The notes: generated by a model not told the origin, from the letters alone. A stretch of 64,000 nt of DNA from Adiantum capillus-veneris (GCA_014529385.2 CM043958.1:149616793-149680792), one strand, 5' to 3'; positions 22,544 through 34,002 are shown, numbered from the stretch's first letter. Program-made: numbers and translations.

Positions 22544-23922
22544 TGTCATAAAATCTAATATCTAACCAACCCAAATGATTTTCTCTTATTAAACTGATCA
22601 TTTAATGTGGGAGAATAAACAGGAACAAGGGTTAAGATATAGACATGTGCTTATAGATCTATCTCAACACGGGGCCAATGGTAAAGGGGTCCAAATGGGA
22701 GATGGTCTATCAAAGAGCAAGGCTAAACAAGGGAGCATAAGACCTTAGGGTTAGCTTCATTGAAGACCTCCAATAGTCAGTGTAAAAGTATTTGACCTTA
22801 GGACTGAGCTTGAGGTGGGAACCTGGCCCAAGATTAAGGTTCTTGAGGTGCTTGTCGTGCTTGATGACTGAGGTGCTTCAGATGCTTGAGATTCTTGATA
22901 TGCTTGAGGTGCTTGTTGATTAAGGTGCTTGAGGTGCTTGTCATGCTTGAGATGCTAGGTGAGAACCCAGCCCAAGCTTGAAGTGCTTAAGGGACAAGCT
23001 TGTGGTGGGAAATGGGCCTAATCTTGAGGGGCTTGAGGTGTCAAAAGTCAATATTCAATTCCTACAAGGAGGGGTGAGCCCTACATGAGGGGGGATGAGA
23101 GAGCACACACACACACTCACTCACAGAAGGCATGCCTAGTACAAAGAAAGATATAGAGACATGTGTCATGTTCCTCCTCATGTTGCCCTCATGGTGTGCC
23201 TGAAGCCTATTGGTTGGCCACCCAAGGGGTCCAATGATAATTTAGGAGATTTAACTAATTGTCTTTGCATTTATCAAGTCCTCTCTCTCAAAGGGGACAG
23301 GGGGACACTTGTCCCAAGGCTGCCCTTGTTGCTTGGTATGACTCCTCCTTATGATTGGCTAGGCCTGGAGGGGTCCAATGAGCTTCAAGAATGAGCTACA
23401 CGGGGGGTCGACCAAAGTTAGTAGGGGGCTTGCTTAGGGGGTATACTCTCGCACACACACTCACACACACTCTCATTGTGCATTGTGCAAAGTGCAAGAG
23501 CTCCCTCTCCTTCTCCAAGCAAGTAGAGGTTGAGAGCCTACACCAACACTCTTGGCTATGGAGTGCAAATCCAACCAAGAGCCATGATTCAATGCTTAAG
23601 CTTGCCATCTTATCCATCTTCATTACTATGTTATTATGTATGCTAGCAAGAAGAGTGATGATAAGTGAGGAACTAATTCTTTCTCCTATGAAATGTTTCT
23701 TCTTCCTCTTCCCTACCCTAATTCCCTGCTAGCTCTCTCCACCTTCGAAGGTGTTTGAGGTCTTGGGACTAGGGCTTGGGTTAGTTAATGCTTTCTTCAA
23801 AGTTTATGTTATGTCGTGATGCATGAAGCTTTCCATCTTCATTGCATCACCTAGGTGATAAGGAACACAAAGATTGTATTGTAAGAAGTCTCTCTTTATG
23901 GGAGAAATCATAATACAAATGC
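22544..23922 (+). repeat. Gypsy-2 3' LTR, part 1
   Basis: It starts TGTCATAAAATCTAATATC and follows the 5' LTR to AATACAAATGC, where Gypsy-3 begins. The last five bases AATGC (23918-23922) are the Gypsy-3 target duplication. Confidence 0.92.
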
Positions 23923-24177
23923 TGTCATTAAATATCTAATATCTAACCAACCCAAATAATTTTCTCATATTAAGTTGATCATTTAATATGGGATAATAAA
24001 CGGGAACAAGGGTTAGAATATAGACATGTGCTTACAAATCTATCTCAACATGGGGCCAATGGTAAAGGGGCCCAAATGAGAGATGGTATGTCAAAGAGCA
24101 AGGTTAACTAATGAAGCTTAAAGGACCTTAGGGTTAGCTTCATTAAAGACCTCCAATGGTTAGTGTTAAAAGTCCTT

Positions 24178-24440
24178 TGACCTTAAGCAAGCTAGGGCGG
24201 AGCTTGAGATGGGAAGCCGACCTAAACTTAAGCAAGCTAGGGCGGAGCTTGAGATGGGAAGCCAACCTAAACTTAAGCAAGCTAGGGTTGTTCTTGAGGT
24301 GGGAACCTTAAGCAAGCTAGGGTTGTGCTTGAGGTGGGAACCCGACCTAAACTTAAGCAAGCTAGAGCTATGCTTGAGGTGGAAACCCGACCTAAACTTA
24401 AGCAAGCTAGGGCTGTGCTTGAGGTGGGAACTCCACCTAA
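24178..24440 (+). repeat. LTR minisatellite, six units of about 35-47 bp
   Basis: Six units each begin with TTAAGCAAGCTAG and contain CTTGAGRTGG. The 3' LTR carries only three units at 32690-32815. Confidence 0.92.
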
Positions 24441-24636
24441 GGTGTTTGTCATGCTTGATGACTAAGGTACTTGAGGTACTTGTCACATTTAATGAGGAAG
24501 TTGCTTGAGAAGCTTCCTATGCATGGGGCTTAAGATGCTTGAGTCAAAAAGAGAACCTACACACTTAATGAGGAAGTTGTTTGAGAAACTTCCTATGCAT
24601 AAAAATCTCAAAGTTATGGGAATTCTAAAAGAGCAC

Positions 24637-24863
24637 ATGGGACACATGTCAGACTCTCACTAATCTTAACCACATGGTGTTCTTGAATGCTATTGGTTGG
24701 GCTAAAGAGGGGTCCAATGAGCTTCTGCTTCCATCTAACAAATATCTAGATATTTGAAAGCTCTCTCTCTCTCTAAGGATAAGGAGGACACTTGTCAAAA
24801 GAATACCCATGTACTTGACTGTATGCTGCATGTGATTGGCTAGGGGGAGAGGGGTCCAATGAG
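24637..24863 (+). promoter_or_regulatory. LTR modules: GACAC(A/T)TGTC plus paired inverted CCAAT boxes, two copies
   Basis: GGGACACATGTC at 24639 precedes GCTATTGG...GGGGTCCAATGAG at 24689-24720. GGACACTTGTC near 24786 precedes GATTGG...GGGGTCCAATGAG at 24834-24863. The order and spacing are the same as in Gypsy-2 and Gypsy-4. Confidence 0.5.
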
Positions 24864-25629
24864 CTTGCAACATGCAGAAAGGTCACCACTCGCCCAAAGC
24901 AAGGAGTGGGAGTGGCAAGAGGATATACTCCGCACACACACTCATTTGCAAAGCCATTCTCACTTGGTGAAAGTTGAGGAACACCACCTCCTTCTCCAAG
25001 CTTGTGAGAGTGAAAGCCTACACCAACACTCTTGGCTATGGAATGCAAATCCAACCAAGAGTCATGCTTCAATGCTTAAGCTTGCCATCTTCTCCATCTT
25101 AATTTCTATGCTATTATATATGCTAGCAAGAAGAGTAATGATAAGTGAGGACTATTTCTTTCTCCTATGGAATGTTTCTTCTTCCTCTTCCCTATCCTCA
25201 TTCCCCGCTAGCTCTTTCCACCTTTGAAGGTGTTTGAGGCCTTGGGACTGAGGCTTGGGATAGTTAATGCTTTCTTCAAGTTTATGTTATGCTTGTGATG
25301 CATGAAGCTTTCCATCTTCATTGCATCACCTAGGTTACAAGGAACGCAAAGATTGTATTGTACCAAGTCTCTCTTGATGGGAGAAACTATAATACAAATG
25401 CCTATTGGAGGGGGACCGGCTCCACATGAATCCGGTCCTCAACTATTGTCATGTTCGCTGAACTCTCTCTTGCAAAAGTATTGTTCATGCCAAGTTAACT
25501 AAGTACCATGTTTATGTTGCTACCATCAATTAAGTTCAACCGCTATGCTCACAAAGAATCTCTCAAAAGTGCTTCACCTAATTTCCTAATTCCGCTACTC
25601 TCAAAGTTCATAGGCAATTTCCATTACAT

Positions 25630-25641
25630 TGGTATGAGAGC
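25630..25641 (+). promoter_or_regulatory. Gypsy-3 primer-binding site (tRNA-iMet type)
   Basis: TGGTATGAGAGC lies one base after the LTR end, with one mismatch to the initiator tRNA-Met type TGGTATCAGAGC. Confidence 0.88.
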
Positions 25642-25797
25642 ATTTGGTTTCTCTTTTCTTGCTTAATAAGAGAGGTCCTTAAGTAGCCTATTAATGGTTG
25701 TTTTTGTTAATTATACTGGGGTAAGTGGGTATGGGATCTATTATCGGTTTTGTTGAGCCCACTATGTGGGATATGGTGCACACCTCGAGAGATTTGG

Positions 25798-25848
25798 CTT
25801 TAATAATGGAGTCTTTTTAGACTTTCCTATGGCTTTGCCATTATTGAC
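25798..25848 (+). ncRNA. Conserved branched stem-loop in the gag leader (Gypsy-3 copy)
   Basis: The outer stem TTAATAATGG/CCATTATTGA and inner hairpin AGTCT-TTTT-AGACT are as in Gypsy-2. The mini-hairpin is weakened (TCC-TAT-GGC). A separate CCCAC-TAT-GTGGG hairpin lies at 25758-25770. Confidence 0.6.
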
Positions 25849-25958
25849 CCATAAGAAGTTTTGTACTTAAGAGCCTATTTTCAAAGGCTAAGAGGAGTAG
25901 CAACTAAGGTTTTGAATTGCCAAAGCATACACTAAGTAAACACATAATTTTAATTAGC

Positions 25959-26697
25959 ATGGCTGACAATAACCAAAAGAGGAGAATGAACATTGATAAC
26001 TTTGATTTTTCACATGAAGGTGCCAATGATGATGCCCCCATGTTTGTTAATTATCTTGTCACTATGTTGCAAGAAGCTATGGGCAACCCCACTTTGCAAG
26101 CCGAAGTTACTCAAAAACTTCCTGCTTATGGGATTTCCTTTCCTCTCCAAGAGGAGAGAGAGCTTACAAGGCCTCTTGAAGAGACCCCCAAAAGAAGACT
26201 CTCTCCCATACGAGAGGAGGAATCCAAAGATCAAGAAAGCAATGAATCCCTAAATTCCTCCAAAGATGTGGCTCCACAAAGAAGGAGGACTAAACGATCG
26301 TCAACTCCTCCCAAGAGGAAACGGTTAACCCGTAGTCCTTCTCCTCGTCACTCCAAAAGAAAAGAGAGGAAACCAAGGAAGAAAAGGGCAAGAAAGAGGT
26401 CACCCTCTTCTCCTTCTTCTTCACCTTCCTCCTCTACCGATGAAAGCTATGGCTATTCTCCTAGATAATATAAGAGGGGAGGACATCACAAATCTTACCC
26501 TGTATGGCGAAGGTCACAAAAGATCAAGAAGTTCAAAGAGGGAGGAAAGAGTATCTCTTTTCTCAACTTTGATGGCATCTTTGGTGCTACCAACAAAGTA
26601 TTGGCCTTCATCCAACAATTTGATGTGGCATTTGGAGAAGAGGGCTTCACTGAGTCCTCCAAGCTACGCCATGTAGCTATGCACTTTCAAAAATCGG
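25959..26697 (+). pseudogene. Gypsy-3 gag, N-terminal part
   Basis: It starts MADNNQKRRMNIDNFDF at 25959. The first 170 codons include the Arg/Ser-rich module (KRARKRSPSSPSSSPSSS) and end at a stop at 26466-26468, where Gypsy-2 continues EYKRGGH. The same frame continues with YKRGGHHKSYPVWRRS, KSISFLNFDGIFGA and FIQQFDVAFGEEGF up to KSARQ, where the hAT-like insert begins. Gag is thus broken by at least one stop and one DNA transposon. The remainder continues from 28185. Confidence 0.88.
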
Positions 26698-26835
26698 CTC
26701 GTCAACAGGGATTTCAAAATGACGTGATCACACTATAATTTTAGGTTAATAACAATAGAAATGCAAAATAACAAATATTTTGTTAATTGACATTCATCTT
26801 TTTTGACCTCCAGGGAGACCTAGAGACTGGCTCGT

Positions 26836-26935
26836 AGCCTGCCGGGCTAATTAGTTGGCCCGCGGGGCCCGTCGGGCTAGTGAGTCTTCCCGGCGGTCAC
26901 ACCGGGTAAAGCTATTTGCCCGCCGGACCCACTGT
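26836..26935. repeat. GC-rich subterminal motif cluster, left arm of the hAT-like element
   Basis: It holds several near-palindromic CCCGNCGGGC-like motifs (GCCGGGC, CCCGTCGGGC, CCCGGCGG, GCCCGCCGGA) in otherwise AT-rich DNA. hAT transposases are known to bind clustered subterminal motifs; that role here is inferred. Confidence 0.65.
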
Positions 26936-27053
26936 AGCTTAGTATGCTATCTCTTCTTTCAAGTATTATTCAAACCAAACATTAGTGTTATAATCAATAT
27001 CACACACAAGCGTAGTAGTGAAGGCTGAAGGGAATAAACCTCAATCTACTCAA

Positions 27054-27810
27054 ACATGAGCAAGCAAATACAACGGTGAATCAAATATGTGATCAGTCCA
27101 TCCCAAAAGTAGAGATATCGACCCAAAGATTCACCTTCCTACCTCCTTTCATGAATCAGTCCAGTCCAAAAAAGAACTAATGACCCATGATTGGAGCTCT
27201 AATCGAAATAGCAAGCAAATACAGCGGTGAATCAAACATGTGATCAGTCCATCCCAAAAGTAGAGATATCGACCCAAAGATTCACCTTCCTACCTCCTTT
27301 CATGAATGAGTCCGGTCCAAAAAAGAACTAATGACCCATGATTGGAGCTCTTATCGGAATAGCAAGCAAATACAGCGGTGAATCAAACATGTGATCAGTC
27401 CATCCCAAAAGTAGAGATATCGACCCAAAGATTCACCTTTCTACCTCCTTTCATGAATCAATCCAGTCCAAAAAAGAACTAATGACCCATGATTGGAGCT
27501 CTAATCGGAATAGCAAGCAAATACGGTGAATCAAACATGTAATCAGTCCATCCCAAAAGTAGAGATATCGACCCAAAGATTCACCTTTCTATCTCTTTTC
27601 AAGAATCAGTTCAATCCAAAAAAGAACTAATGACCCATGATAGAAGTTCTAATCAATATAGCAATCAATTTAGCAAATATAACGGTGAACCAAACATGAG
27701 ATCAATCCATCCCAAATGTAGAGATACCGACCCAAAGATTCACCTTTCTACCTCCTTTCAAGAATCAGTTCAGTCCAAAAAAGAACTAATGATCCATGAT
27801 CAAAGTTACG
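27054..27810. repeat. Five tandem copies of a 151-bp unit inside the hAT-like element
   Basis: The word CAAGCAAATAC recurs at 27061, 27212, 27363 and 27514, with a diverged copy near 27670. Each unit contains ATCAGTCCATCCCAAAAGTA and GATATCGACCCAAAGATTCA. The first three intervals are exactly 151 bp and the copies are very similar. Confidence 0.95.
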
Positions 27811-27900
27811 TTAAGTTTTAATTTTTTTTAAAGACTATTCATTTTTTTACCTTTAGTTTTTCTTCTAAATTTTAAAGGATGACCAAATTTAGAGGAAGAG

Positions 27901-28065
27901 ATGATGTGATGTGATGTGATGTGAAGGGTTATATAGAGCCACCAAATATGAAGGGGGTACACGACGGGCCCGGTGGGATTCTTGCTTGTCCCGCCGGGCC
28001 CGCCGGGTTTAATATGAAACCCGACGGGCATGCCGGGATTGTTGGTTGTCCCGCTGGTTCTACGT
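27901..28065. repeat. GATGT microsatellite and right GC-rich subterminal cluster of the hAT-like element
   Basis: A short (GATGT)n run at 27901-27923 is followed by CCCGCCGGGC-type motifs at 27961-28065 (ACGGGCCCGG, CCCGCCGGGC, CCCGACGGGC). These match the left cluster in composition and, roughly, in distance to the end. Confidence 0.7.
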
Positions 28066-28184
28066 TTTCTACCGGTTTTCGTAGGTCATGACATTAGATA
28101 TGTTATTAACATGAAAAAAATAGTGATAATAACAACAATAATTAACATTTAACAAAATGCGTCATCGCGTAATTAAAATCCCTG

Positions 28185-28900
28185 CTTGTCAATGGTGGGC
28201 TAGCCTTCGAGGCAATGGTGAAGCCCCAAAGACATGGAAAACTCTACGAGTTTCCATCATGAAGCAATTCCTTGCAAGTGATGCAAAGGACAAAGTGATC
28301 ATCGAATGGTGGAGTTTAAGGCTTCTCTCTCATGAGTCTATCCACAAATATGTGGACAAGTTTTGGGATTTACATCTCAAGGCTACTGTCTTTCAAAAGA
28401 TAGACTTTGCTGAGCAAAAACAACAATTCTATGCGGGATTACCTGAAGAGATGGCCGAGTATGTCAACTCTCAACGGCCTGACTCTATCAACAAAGTAAT
28501 CCATCATACCATGGTTGCTTCACGTATCAATTTCCAACAAGGGGTTAGATGGAATGTAAAAACCCATGGAAAATAAAGACAAAAGTGATGCAAAGGGAAA
28601 AATTAATGCCCAAAATTTTTCCCACGGCCATTCCAACAACAACAACAACAATCGATCCAAGGAGAAAGAAGTTTACAAAGGTAAAAATAAACTCTCTCCT
28701 GAAGAGCTTGAAACTTTTTGCAAGGATCACAAATGTTTTAAGTGTGGGAAGCAAGGACATGGCTATCGTTCTTGCCCCAAAAGAAATGCTCGCAATGAGA
28801 CTCCTAGAGCTTCCACTATCGAAGCTCCAAAAGAGGATACTCATTGCAAAGGATCACCTCTCTCCTATGCTTGGGGAAAGGTAAGGGAGCATGATTCCTT
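28185..28900 (+). pseudogene. Gypsy-3 gag, C-terminal part with zinc knuckle
   Basis: After the hAT-like insert, gag resumes with QWWASLRGNGEAPKTW, MKQFLASDAKDK, HKYVDKFWDLHLK and GLPEEMAEYVNSQRP to a frame break near 28570. The next frame (28566 on) carries an Asn run, YKGKNKLSPEELE and the CCHC knuckle CFKCGKQGHGYRSC (28734-28773). Both pieces align with Gypsy-4 residues 307-500. The knuckle would bind RNA. The frame change before the knuckle makes the product non-functional. Confidence 0.88.
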
Positions 28901-29346
28901 CATCTTGTTTGACCCTGGTTCTATTCTCAACTTATATCAATGGAGTTGGCCACCAAGTTGGGCCTTCAAGCTTTTGAGATGGGTGATGCTATAACTGCCG
29001 ATGCCGCTTTCAAGAGAAATCAAGCCTCCGTTACTCCCTTGATTGGGAAGTTGAGGCTTCATGTCCAAAGCTTTGTTGACAAAGAAGACTTCTTTATCTC
29101 TCCTCTCCAACATGAGGATGCTAACATAGGGGTACCATCCGCATTGCTGCCACCATGAAGTTCCCTGAACGGAGAATCTACTTCTCCTATAGGGGAAAGA
29201 ATATGTATATAGATGTTAATGAGTCTAGTCGTACTATACCACTTGTAAATCCTCTCACCCTTGATAAATCAATGAAAAGCTCAGTTTCTGCGTACATGAG
29301 TTTTGTCAAAGAATCCCTAAAAGGTCCTAATGTTTCATCAAAGTGA
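28901..29346 (+). pseudogene. Gypsy-3 protease, broken
   Basis: FILFDPGS, with the catalytic Asp codon near 28911, is followed by a frameshift, giving ILNLYQW where relatives have THNFIS. The next frame, from 28940, reads MELATKLGLQAFEMGD, ASVTPLIGKLRLHV and HEDANIG to a stop, and a third piece from 29155 has FPERRIYFSYRGKNMYID. LGLQAFEMGD is uninterrupted here, as in Gypsy-2. The split active-site block and two further breaks make this protease dead. Confidence 0.85.
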
Positions 29347-30760
29347 ATGATAGGAATCAAGAAGAGTTAGACTTGTCTAACTTTCTAAAAGGATTCCAAG
29401 ATGTGTTCATTGATGATATCCCTATGAACTTACCTCCAAAACGAGGGGATGATGACCATCAAATTGAACTCCTATCAGGAAGCTCACCGCCTAACAAACC
29501 TCCCTATTGAGTTTCACAAGCTCAAGAAGAGGAGATCATGAGGCAAGTACAAGAATTGGTAGACAAAGGAACGGTGAGGCCTAGCTCCTCTCCCTTTTGC
29601 TCTCCAGTCCTTTTAGTGCAAAAGAAAGATGGTACATACCACATGTGTGTGGACTATCGTGCACTAAACCATATCACTATCAAAAATAGATTTCCCGTAC
29701 CTCGAGTAGAAGATTTGTTTGATAAGCTACAAGTCTCTACCTACTTCAGTAGGATTGACCTTAAAAGTGGCTACCATCAAATAAGGATAGTGAATGAAGA
29801 TATCCTAAAGCCCGCGTTTCGTACAACGTTTGGCCTTTATGAATATCTAGTCATGCCTTTTGGCTTGACTAATGCACTAGATACATTCAACCGATTAATG
29901 GAGAAATTTTTTAGACCCTATTGCAAATTCACTGGAGTGTTCTTTGATGATATCATCATTTACTCCAATTCCTTGGAGGAACACAAGCAACATCTCCAAG
30001 TGATTTTTCAAGCATTAAGGGAGAATAAAATTTTTCTCAATCAAAAGAAAAGCAAATTTTTCCTTCAAGAGATCCAATACTTAGGTCATATTATCTCTCG
30101 AGATGCTATCTGTATAGATCCATCAAAGTTGGAGGTAATAAAAGCATGGCCTAATCCAAGGAATCTACATGAGCTAAGAAGCTTTATTGGTATGTGTGCA
30201 TACTATAGACGCTTCATAGCAAAATTCTCTCAAATAGCAGGACCATTACATGAGTTAACAAAGAAAAATGTTAATATTCATGGACTGCTAAGGAGCAAAG
30301 TGCTTTTGACAAGCTCAAAGAGAAGCTTATCGCCCAACCAGTTGTTATGCTTCCAGATCTCTCAAAGCCATTTGAGGTCCAATGTGATGCTTGTGGTGAT
30401 TGCCTTGGAGCAGTCTTGCTTCAAGAAGGGCATGCCATAGCATATGAGAGCCGAAGGCTCAACACGGATGAACGGGTCTTAGGCATTTATGAGAAAGAGC
30501 TGTTAGTTGTTCTACATGCCCTAGACACATGGAAGCACTATCTATTGGGGACTCCATTCATTTTACGAACAGACCATCAAATTCTCAAGTACTTCATGAT
30601 GCAAATAAAGCTTTCCGACAAACAAATGAGGTGGGCAAATTTTCTTTCACAATTTAATTTCCACATTGTTCACATTGCTAGTAAGCACAATCAAGTGGCT
30701 GATGCACTTTCACGACGACCAAAAGTTAATGCTGTGTCAATAGCAACTCACAATGATCTA
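29347..30760 (+). pseudogene. Gypsy-3 reverse transcriptase and RNase H
   Basis: The linker SNFLKGFQDVFIDDIP lies near 29377, with a stop near 29507. RT is nearly complete in the frame 29538-30275: KKDGTYHMCVDYRALN, YFSRIDLKSGYHQIRI, MPFGLTNALDTFNR, FFDDIIIYS, IDPSKLEVIK and FIGMCAYYRRF. A frameshift near 30275 (NVNIHGLLRS) is followed by RNase H in the frame from 30347, with FEVQCDACGDCLGAVL, EKELLVVLHALD and RTDHQILKYF keeping the D-E-D residues, ending at ADALSRRPK. This is the best-preserved RT of the two plus-strand copies, yet still cut from RNase H. Confidence 0.88.
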
Positions 30761-32072
30761 TCTTGTATGATAGATGAGTATGCTACAGACCCTGATTTTA
30801 AAGACATAATGTCAGCCCTTGCTTTGGGGAAGAAAGAGGAACCATTCACCTTGCAGGATGGTTATCTTCTCCATGGCAATAGACTATGTGTTACCCACTC
30901 CCTTCGTGAGAAAGTCATGTATGAATCCCATGCTCCTCCCTATACGGGGCATAGAGGCATTCAGCCTACTCTTCGAGGAGTAGAGACGTACTTTTATTGG
31001 CCTACCATGAAAGTGGACATACAAGGGTATGTTTCAAAATGTGTAATATGCCAAAAGACCAAGTATTATAGAGGGAAGCAACCTGACAGGTTAAGCAAGC
31101 AAGCACACTTTATCCCTATCAAGAAGACTATTAAGGCACACCAAATGGCAACTCTCTTCGTATCACAGATTTTCAAACACCATGGATTGCCAACATCCAT
31201 CGTGTCAGATAGAGATCTTAGAATGACCAGTAATTTTTGGAAAGGTCTCTTCAAAAATCTAGGTACAAGATTGAATTTCTCTTCGGCCTATCACCCACAA
31301 ACGGATGGCCAAAGTGAGATAGCCAATCTTACGGTTCTTGATCTACTAAAGACCTATGTTACAGAAGTAGATCAACGCTCACAATGGGAAAAGTACTTAC
31401 CTCTTGTAGAGTATGCGTATAATAATACTATCCATACTTCTATGGAAAAAGCACCTTTTGAAATCATAGAGGGAAGACCTAAAAGTCCCTTGCTACTTAA
31501 AGTACATGGGAAGATCTTCGCTGCCGATGAGTATAGTCGTGACCTGCAAACATCTTTTCAAAAGATTAAGGAGGCTATATCCATCTCGCAACTAAGGCAA
31601 AAAGCTGCTACTGACAAGCACAAAAGGGCCTTAACGTTCAAATAAAATGATTGAGTCTTACTTAAGTTTCCTAAGGCTCGATTGAGGCAAACGACAGGCA
31701 AAAATCCTACGGGCCATCAAAAGTATTATGCTAAACTAGCAAAAAGATACTATGTGAAGCCAATCAATGAGGTGGCTTATCAACTCAAGTTACTTAACCA
31801 TTGGCTCATACACAATGCTTTTCATGTGAGCCTACTCAAGCCCTACAAAGGAGAGCCTCCAAATGAACCAATTATTGAAGACCCTCCCGAAATCAAAGAT
31901 CAAGAAGAGGTACTACAACCCGACGCTATCCTTTGGCATGAAGACAAGGTACTACGACATGGTAAGATTGTCTGACGGTATCTTATCCTTTTGAAGATGC
32001 TAGATGGATGCAAGGAATCCAGCTTAAGGATAGTATGAACCTTGTCAACGCTTACAATGCTACATTAGAGTA
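30761..32072 (+). pseudogene. Gypsy-3 integrase (in-frame core deletion) and chromodomain
   Basis: In frame with RNase H up to 31645: the zinc finger (HAPPYTGHRG, CVICQKTKYY), then an in-frame loss of about 38 residues near 31085. This removes the whole block with the first catalytic Asp (relatives: SMDFIFGLP). SIVSDRDLRM and DGQSEIAN, with the second Asp and the Glu, remain. After stops near 31642 and 31653, another frame holds KRYYVKPIN, lacking the GPF residues, then HNAFHVSLLKP. A shortened chromodomain ends with NLVNAYNATLE near 32070. Confidence 0.87.
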
Positions 32073-32391
32073 ACCAAATGTACATGTTCTTTTAAATGAT
32101 CAATTTTTTTGTCTTATAAGACTAATTCTCTCTTTATTGTGCACAAATTTAAGTAGTATGCATACTAAGAATCATGTTTGGGATGACGAATTCTCTCAAA
32201 CACCATGTAGAATTTGTCACTCTCCTTGGGAGAATGAAATGGACTAAAGAGCAAACATGCTTGCGGCAGCTATGTCTCCCAAGCACCAAATGGATTAGTC
32301 ATCCATCTTGGAATGATGTCGTGGGGTAAAAAGGGATCCTCTATCCGCTAAGACAAATTGACTAATGACTATGACTTTATCTCTTTTACCT

Positions 32392-32426
32392 CATAGTCGA
32401 GAACGACTATGATTTCAAGAGAGAGG
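32392..32426 (+). promoter_or_regulatory. Gypsy-3 pre-tract hairpin and polypurine tract
   Basis: CATAGTCG-AGAA-CGACTATG (32392-32411) and AAGAGAGAGG (32417-32426) are followed by TAA and the LTR start at 32430. Only the loop differs from Gypsy-2 and Gypsy-4. Confidence 0.75.
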
Positions 32427-32429
32427 TAA

Positions 32430-34002
32430 TGTCATTAAATATCTAATATCTAACCAATCCAAATTATTTTCTCATATTAAATTGATCATTTAATACGGGA
32501 TAATAAACTGGAACAAGGGTTAGAATATAGACATGTGCTTATGGATCTATCTGAACACGGGGCCAATGGTAAAGGGGCCCAAATGAGAGATGGTCCATCA
32601 AAGAGCAAGGTTAACTAATGAAGCTTAAAAGACCTTAGGGTTAACTTCATTAAAGACCTCCAATGGTTAATGTTAAAAGTCCTTTGACCTTAAGCAAGCT
32701 AGGGCTGAGCTTGAGGTGGGAAGCCGACCTAAACTTAAGCAAGCTAGGGATTGCTTGAGGTGGGAACCTTAAGCAAGCTAGGGATGTGCTTGAGGTGGGA
32801 ACTCCACCTAAGGTGCTTGTCATGCTTGATGACTAAGGTACTTGAGGTACTTGTCACATTTAATGAGGAAGTTTCTTGAGAAGCTTCCTATCCATGGGGG
32901 GCAAGATGCTTGAGTCAAAAAGAGAACCTACAAACTTAATGAGGAAGTTGCTTGAAAAACTTCCTATGCATAAAAATCTCAAAGTTAGGGGAATTCTAAA
33001 AGAGCACATGGGACACATGTTAGACTCTCACTAAGCTTAACCAGATGGTGTGCTTGAATGCTATTGGTTGGGCTAAAGAGGGGTCAAATGAGCTTCTGCT
33101 TCCATCTAACAAATATCTAGATATTTTCAAGCTCTCTCTCTCTAAGGGGTAAGGAGGAAACTTGTCAAAAGAATACCCATGTACTTGACTGTATGTTGCA
33201 TGTGATTGGCTAGGGGGAGAGGGGTCCAATGAGCTTGCAACATGCAGAAAGGTCACCACTCGCCCAAAGCAAGGAGGGAGGGTGGTAGGGGGATATACTC
33301 CACACACACACTCATTTGCAAAGCCATTCTCACTTGGTGAAAGTTGAGGAACACCACCTCCTTCTCCAAGCTCGTGAGAGTGAAAGCTTACACCAACACT
33401 CTTGGCTATCGAATGCAAATCCAACCAAGAGTCATGCTTCAATGCTTAAGCTTTCCATCTTCTCCATCTTCATTACTATGCTATTATGTATGCTAGCAAG
33501 AAGAGTAATGATAAGTGAGGAACTATTTCTTTCTCCTATGGAATGTTTCTTCTTCCTCTTCCGTATCCTCATTCCCCGCTAGCTCTCTCCACCTTCGAAG
33601 GTGTTTGAGGCCTTGGGACTGAGGCTTGGGATAGTTAATGCTTTTTTCAAGTTTATGTTATGCTTGTGATGCATGAATCTTTCCATCTTCATTGCATCAC
33701 CTAGGTTACAAGGAACACAAAGATTGTATTGTACCAAGTTTCTCTTGATGGGAGAAACTATAATACAGATGCCTATTGGAGGGGGGACCGGCTCCATATG
33801 AATCCGCTGCTCAGCTATTGTCATGTTCTCTAAACTCTCTCTCTTGCAAAAGCATTGTTCATGCCAAGTTAACTAAGTACCATGTTTATGTTGCTACCAT
33901 CAATTAAGTTCAACCGCTATGCTCACAAAGAATCTCTCAAAAGTACTTCACCTAATTTCCTAATTCCGCTACTCTCAAAGATCATAGGCAATTTCCATCA
34001 CA
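32430..34002 (+). repeat. Gypsy-3 3' LTR
   Basis: It runs TGTCATTAAATATC to CCATCACA, 1573 bp, followed by the AATGC target duplication. It carries three minisatellite units (32690-32815) where the 5' LTR has six. Confidence 0.95.

Larger units (their letters stand above)
23923..25628 (+). repeat. Gypsy-3 5' LTR
   Basis: It runs TGTCATTAAATATC to CCATTACA, 1706 bp. It is about 130 bp longer than its 3' partner, mainly because of extra minisatellite units at 24178-24440. Confidence 0.95.
26706..28184. mobile_element. Non-autonomous hAT-like DNA transposon in Gypsy-3 gag
   Basis: The 1479-bp insert has inverted ends CAGGGATTT...AAATCCCTG; beyond the first nine bases the arms still pair partly for about 22 bp. 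The flanks are CTCGTCAA (26698-26705) and CTTGTCAA (28185-28192), an 8-bp target duplication with one C/T change. An 8-bp duplication with CAGGG ends is characteristic of the hAT superfamily. It has no transposase frame. The interior holds GC-rich subterminal motif clusters at both ends and a five-copy tandem repeat. Removing it restores the order of gag residues seen in relatives. Confidence 0.92.
23923..34002 (+). mobile_element. Gypsy-3: chromodomain Ty3/gypsy element inserted in the Gypsy-2 3' LTR
   Basis: It is bounded by LTRs 23923-25628 and 32430-34002, with identical 5-bp flanks AATGC (23918-23922 and 34003-34007). The sequence on either side joins into one continuous Gypsy-2 LTR when the element is removed. 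The internal order is the same as in Gypsy-2. Gag is interrupted by a hAT-like element, and integrase has an in-frame deletion. Two LTR minisatellites differ in copy number. Confidence 0.96.

Noticed and set aside
27054-27810. CRISPR-like array
   Set aside because: The 151-bp units are contiguous with no variable spacers and lie inside a plant DNA transposon.
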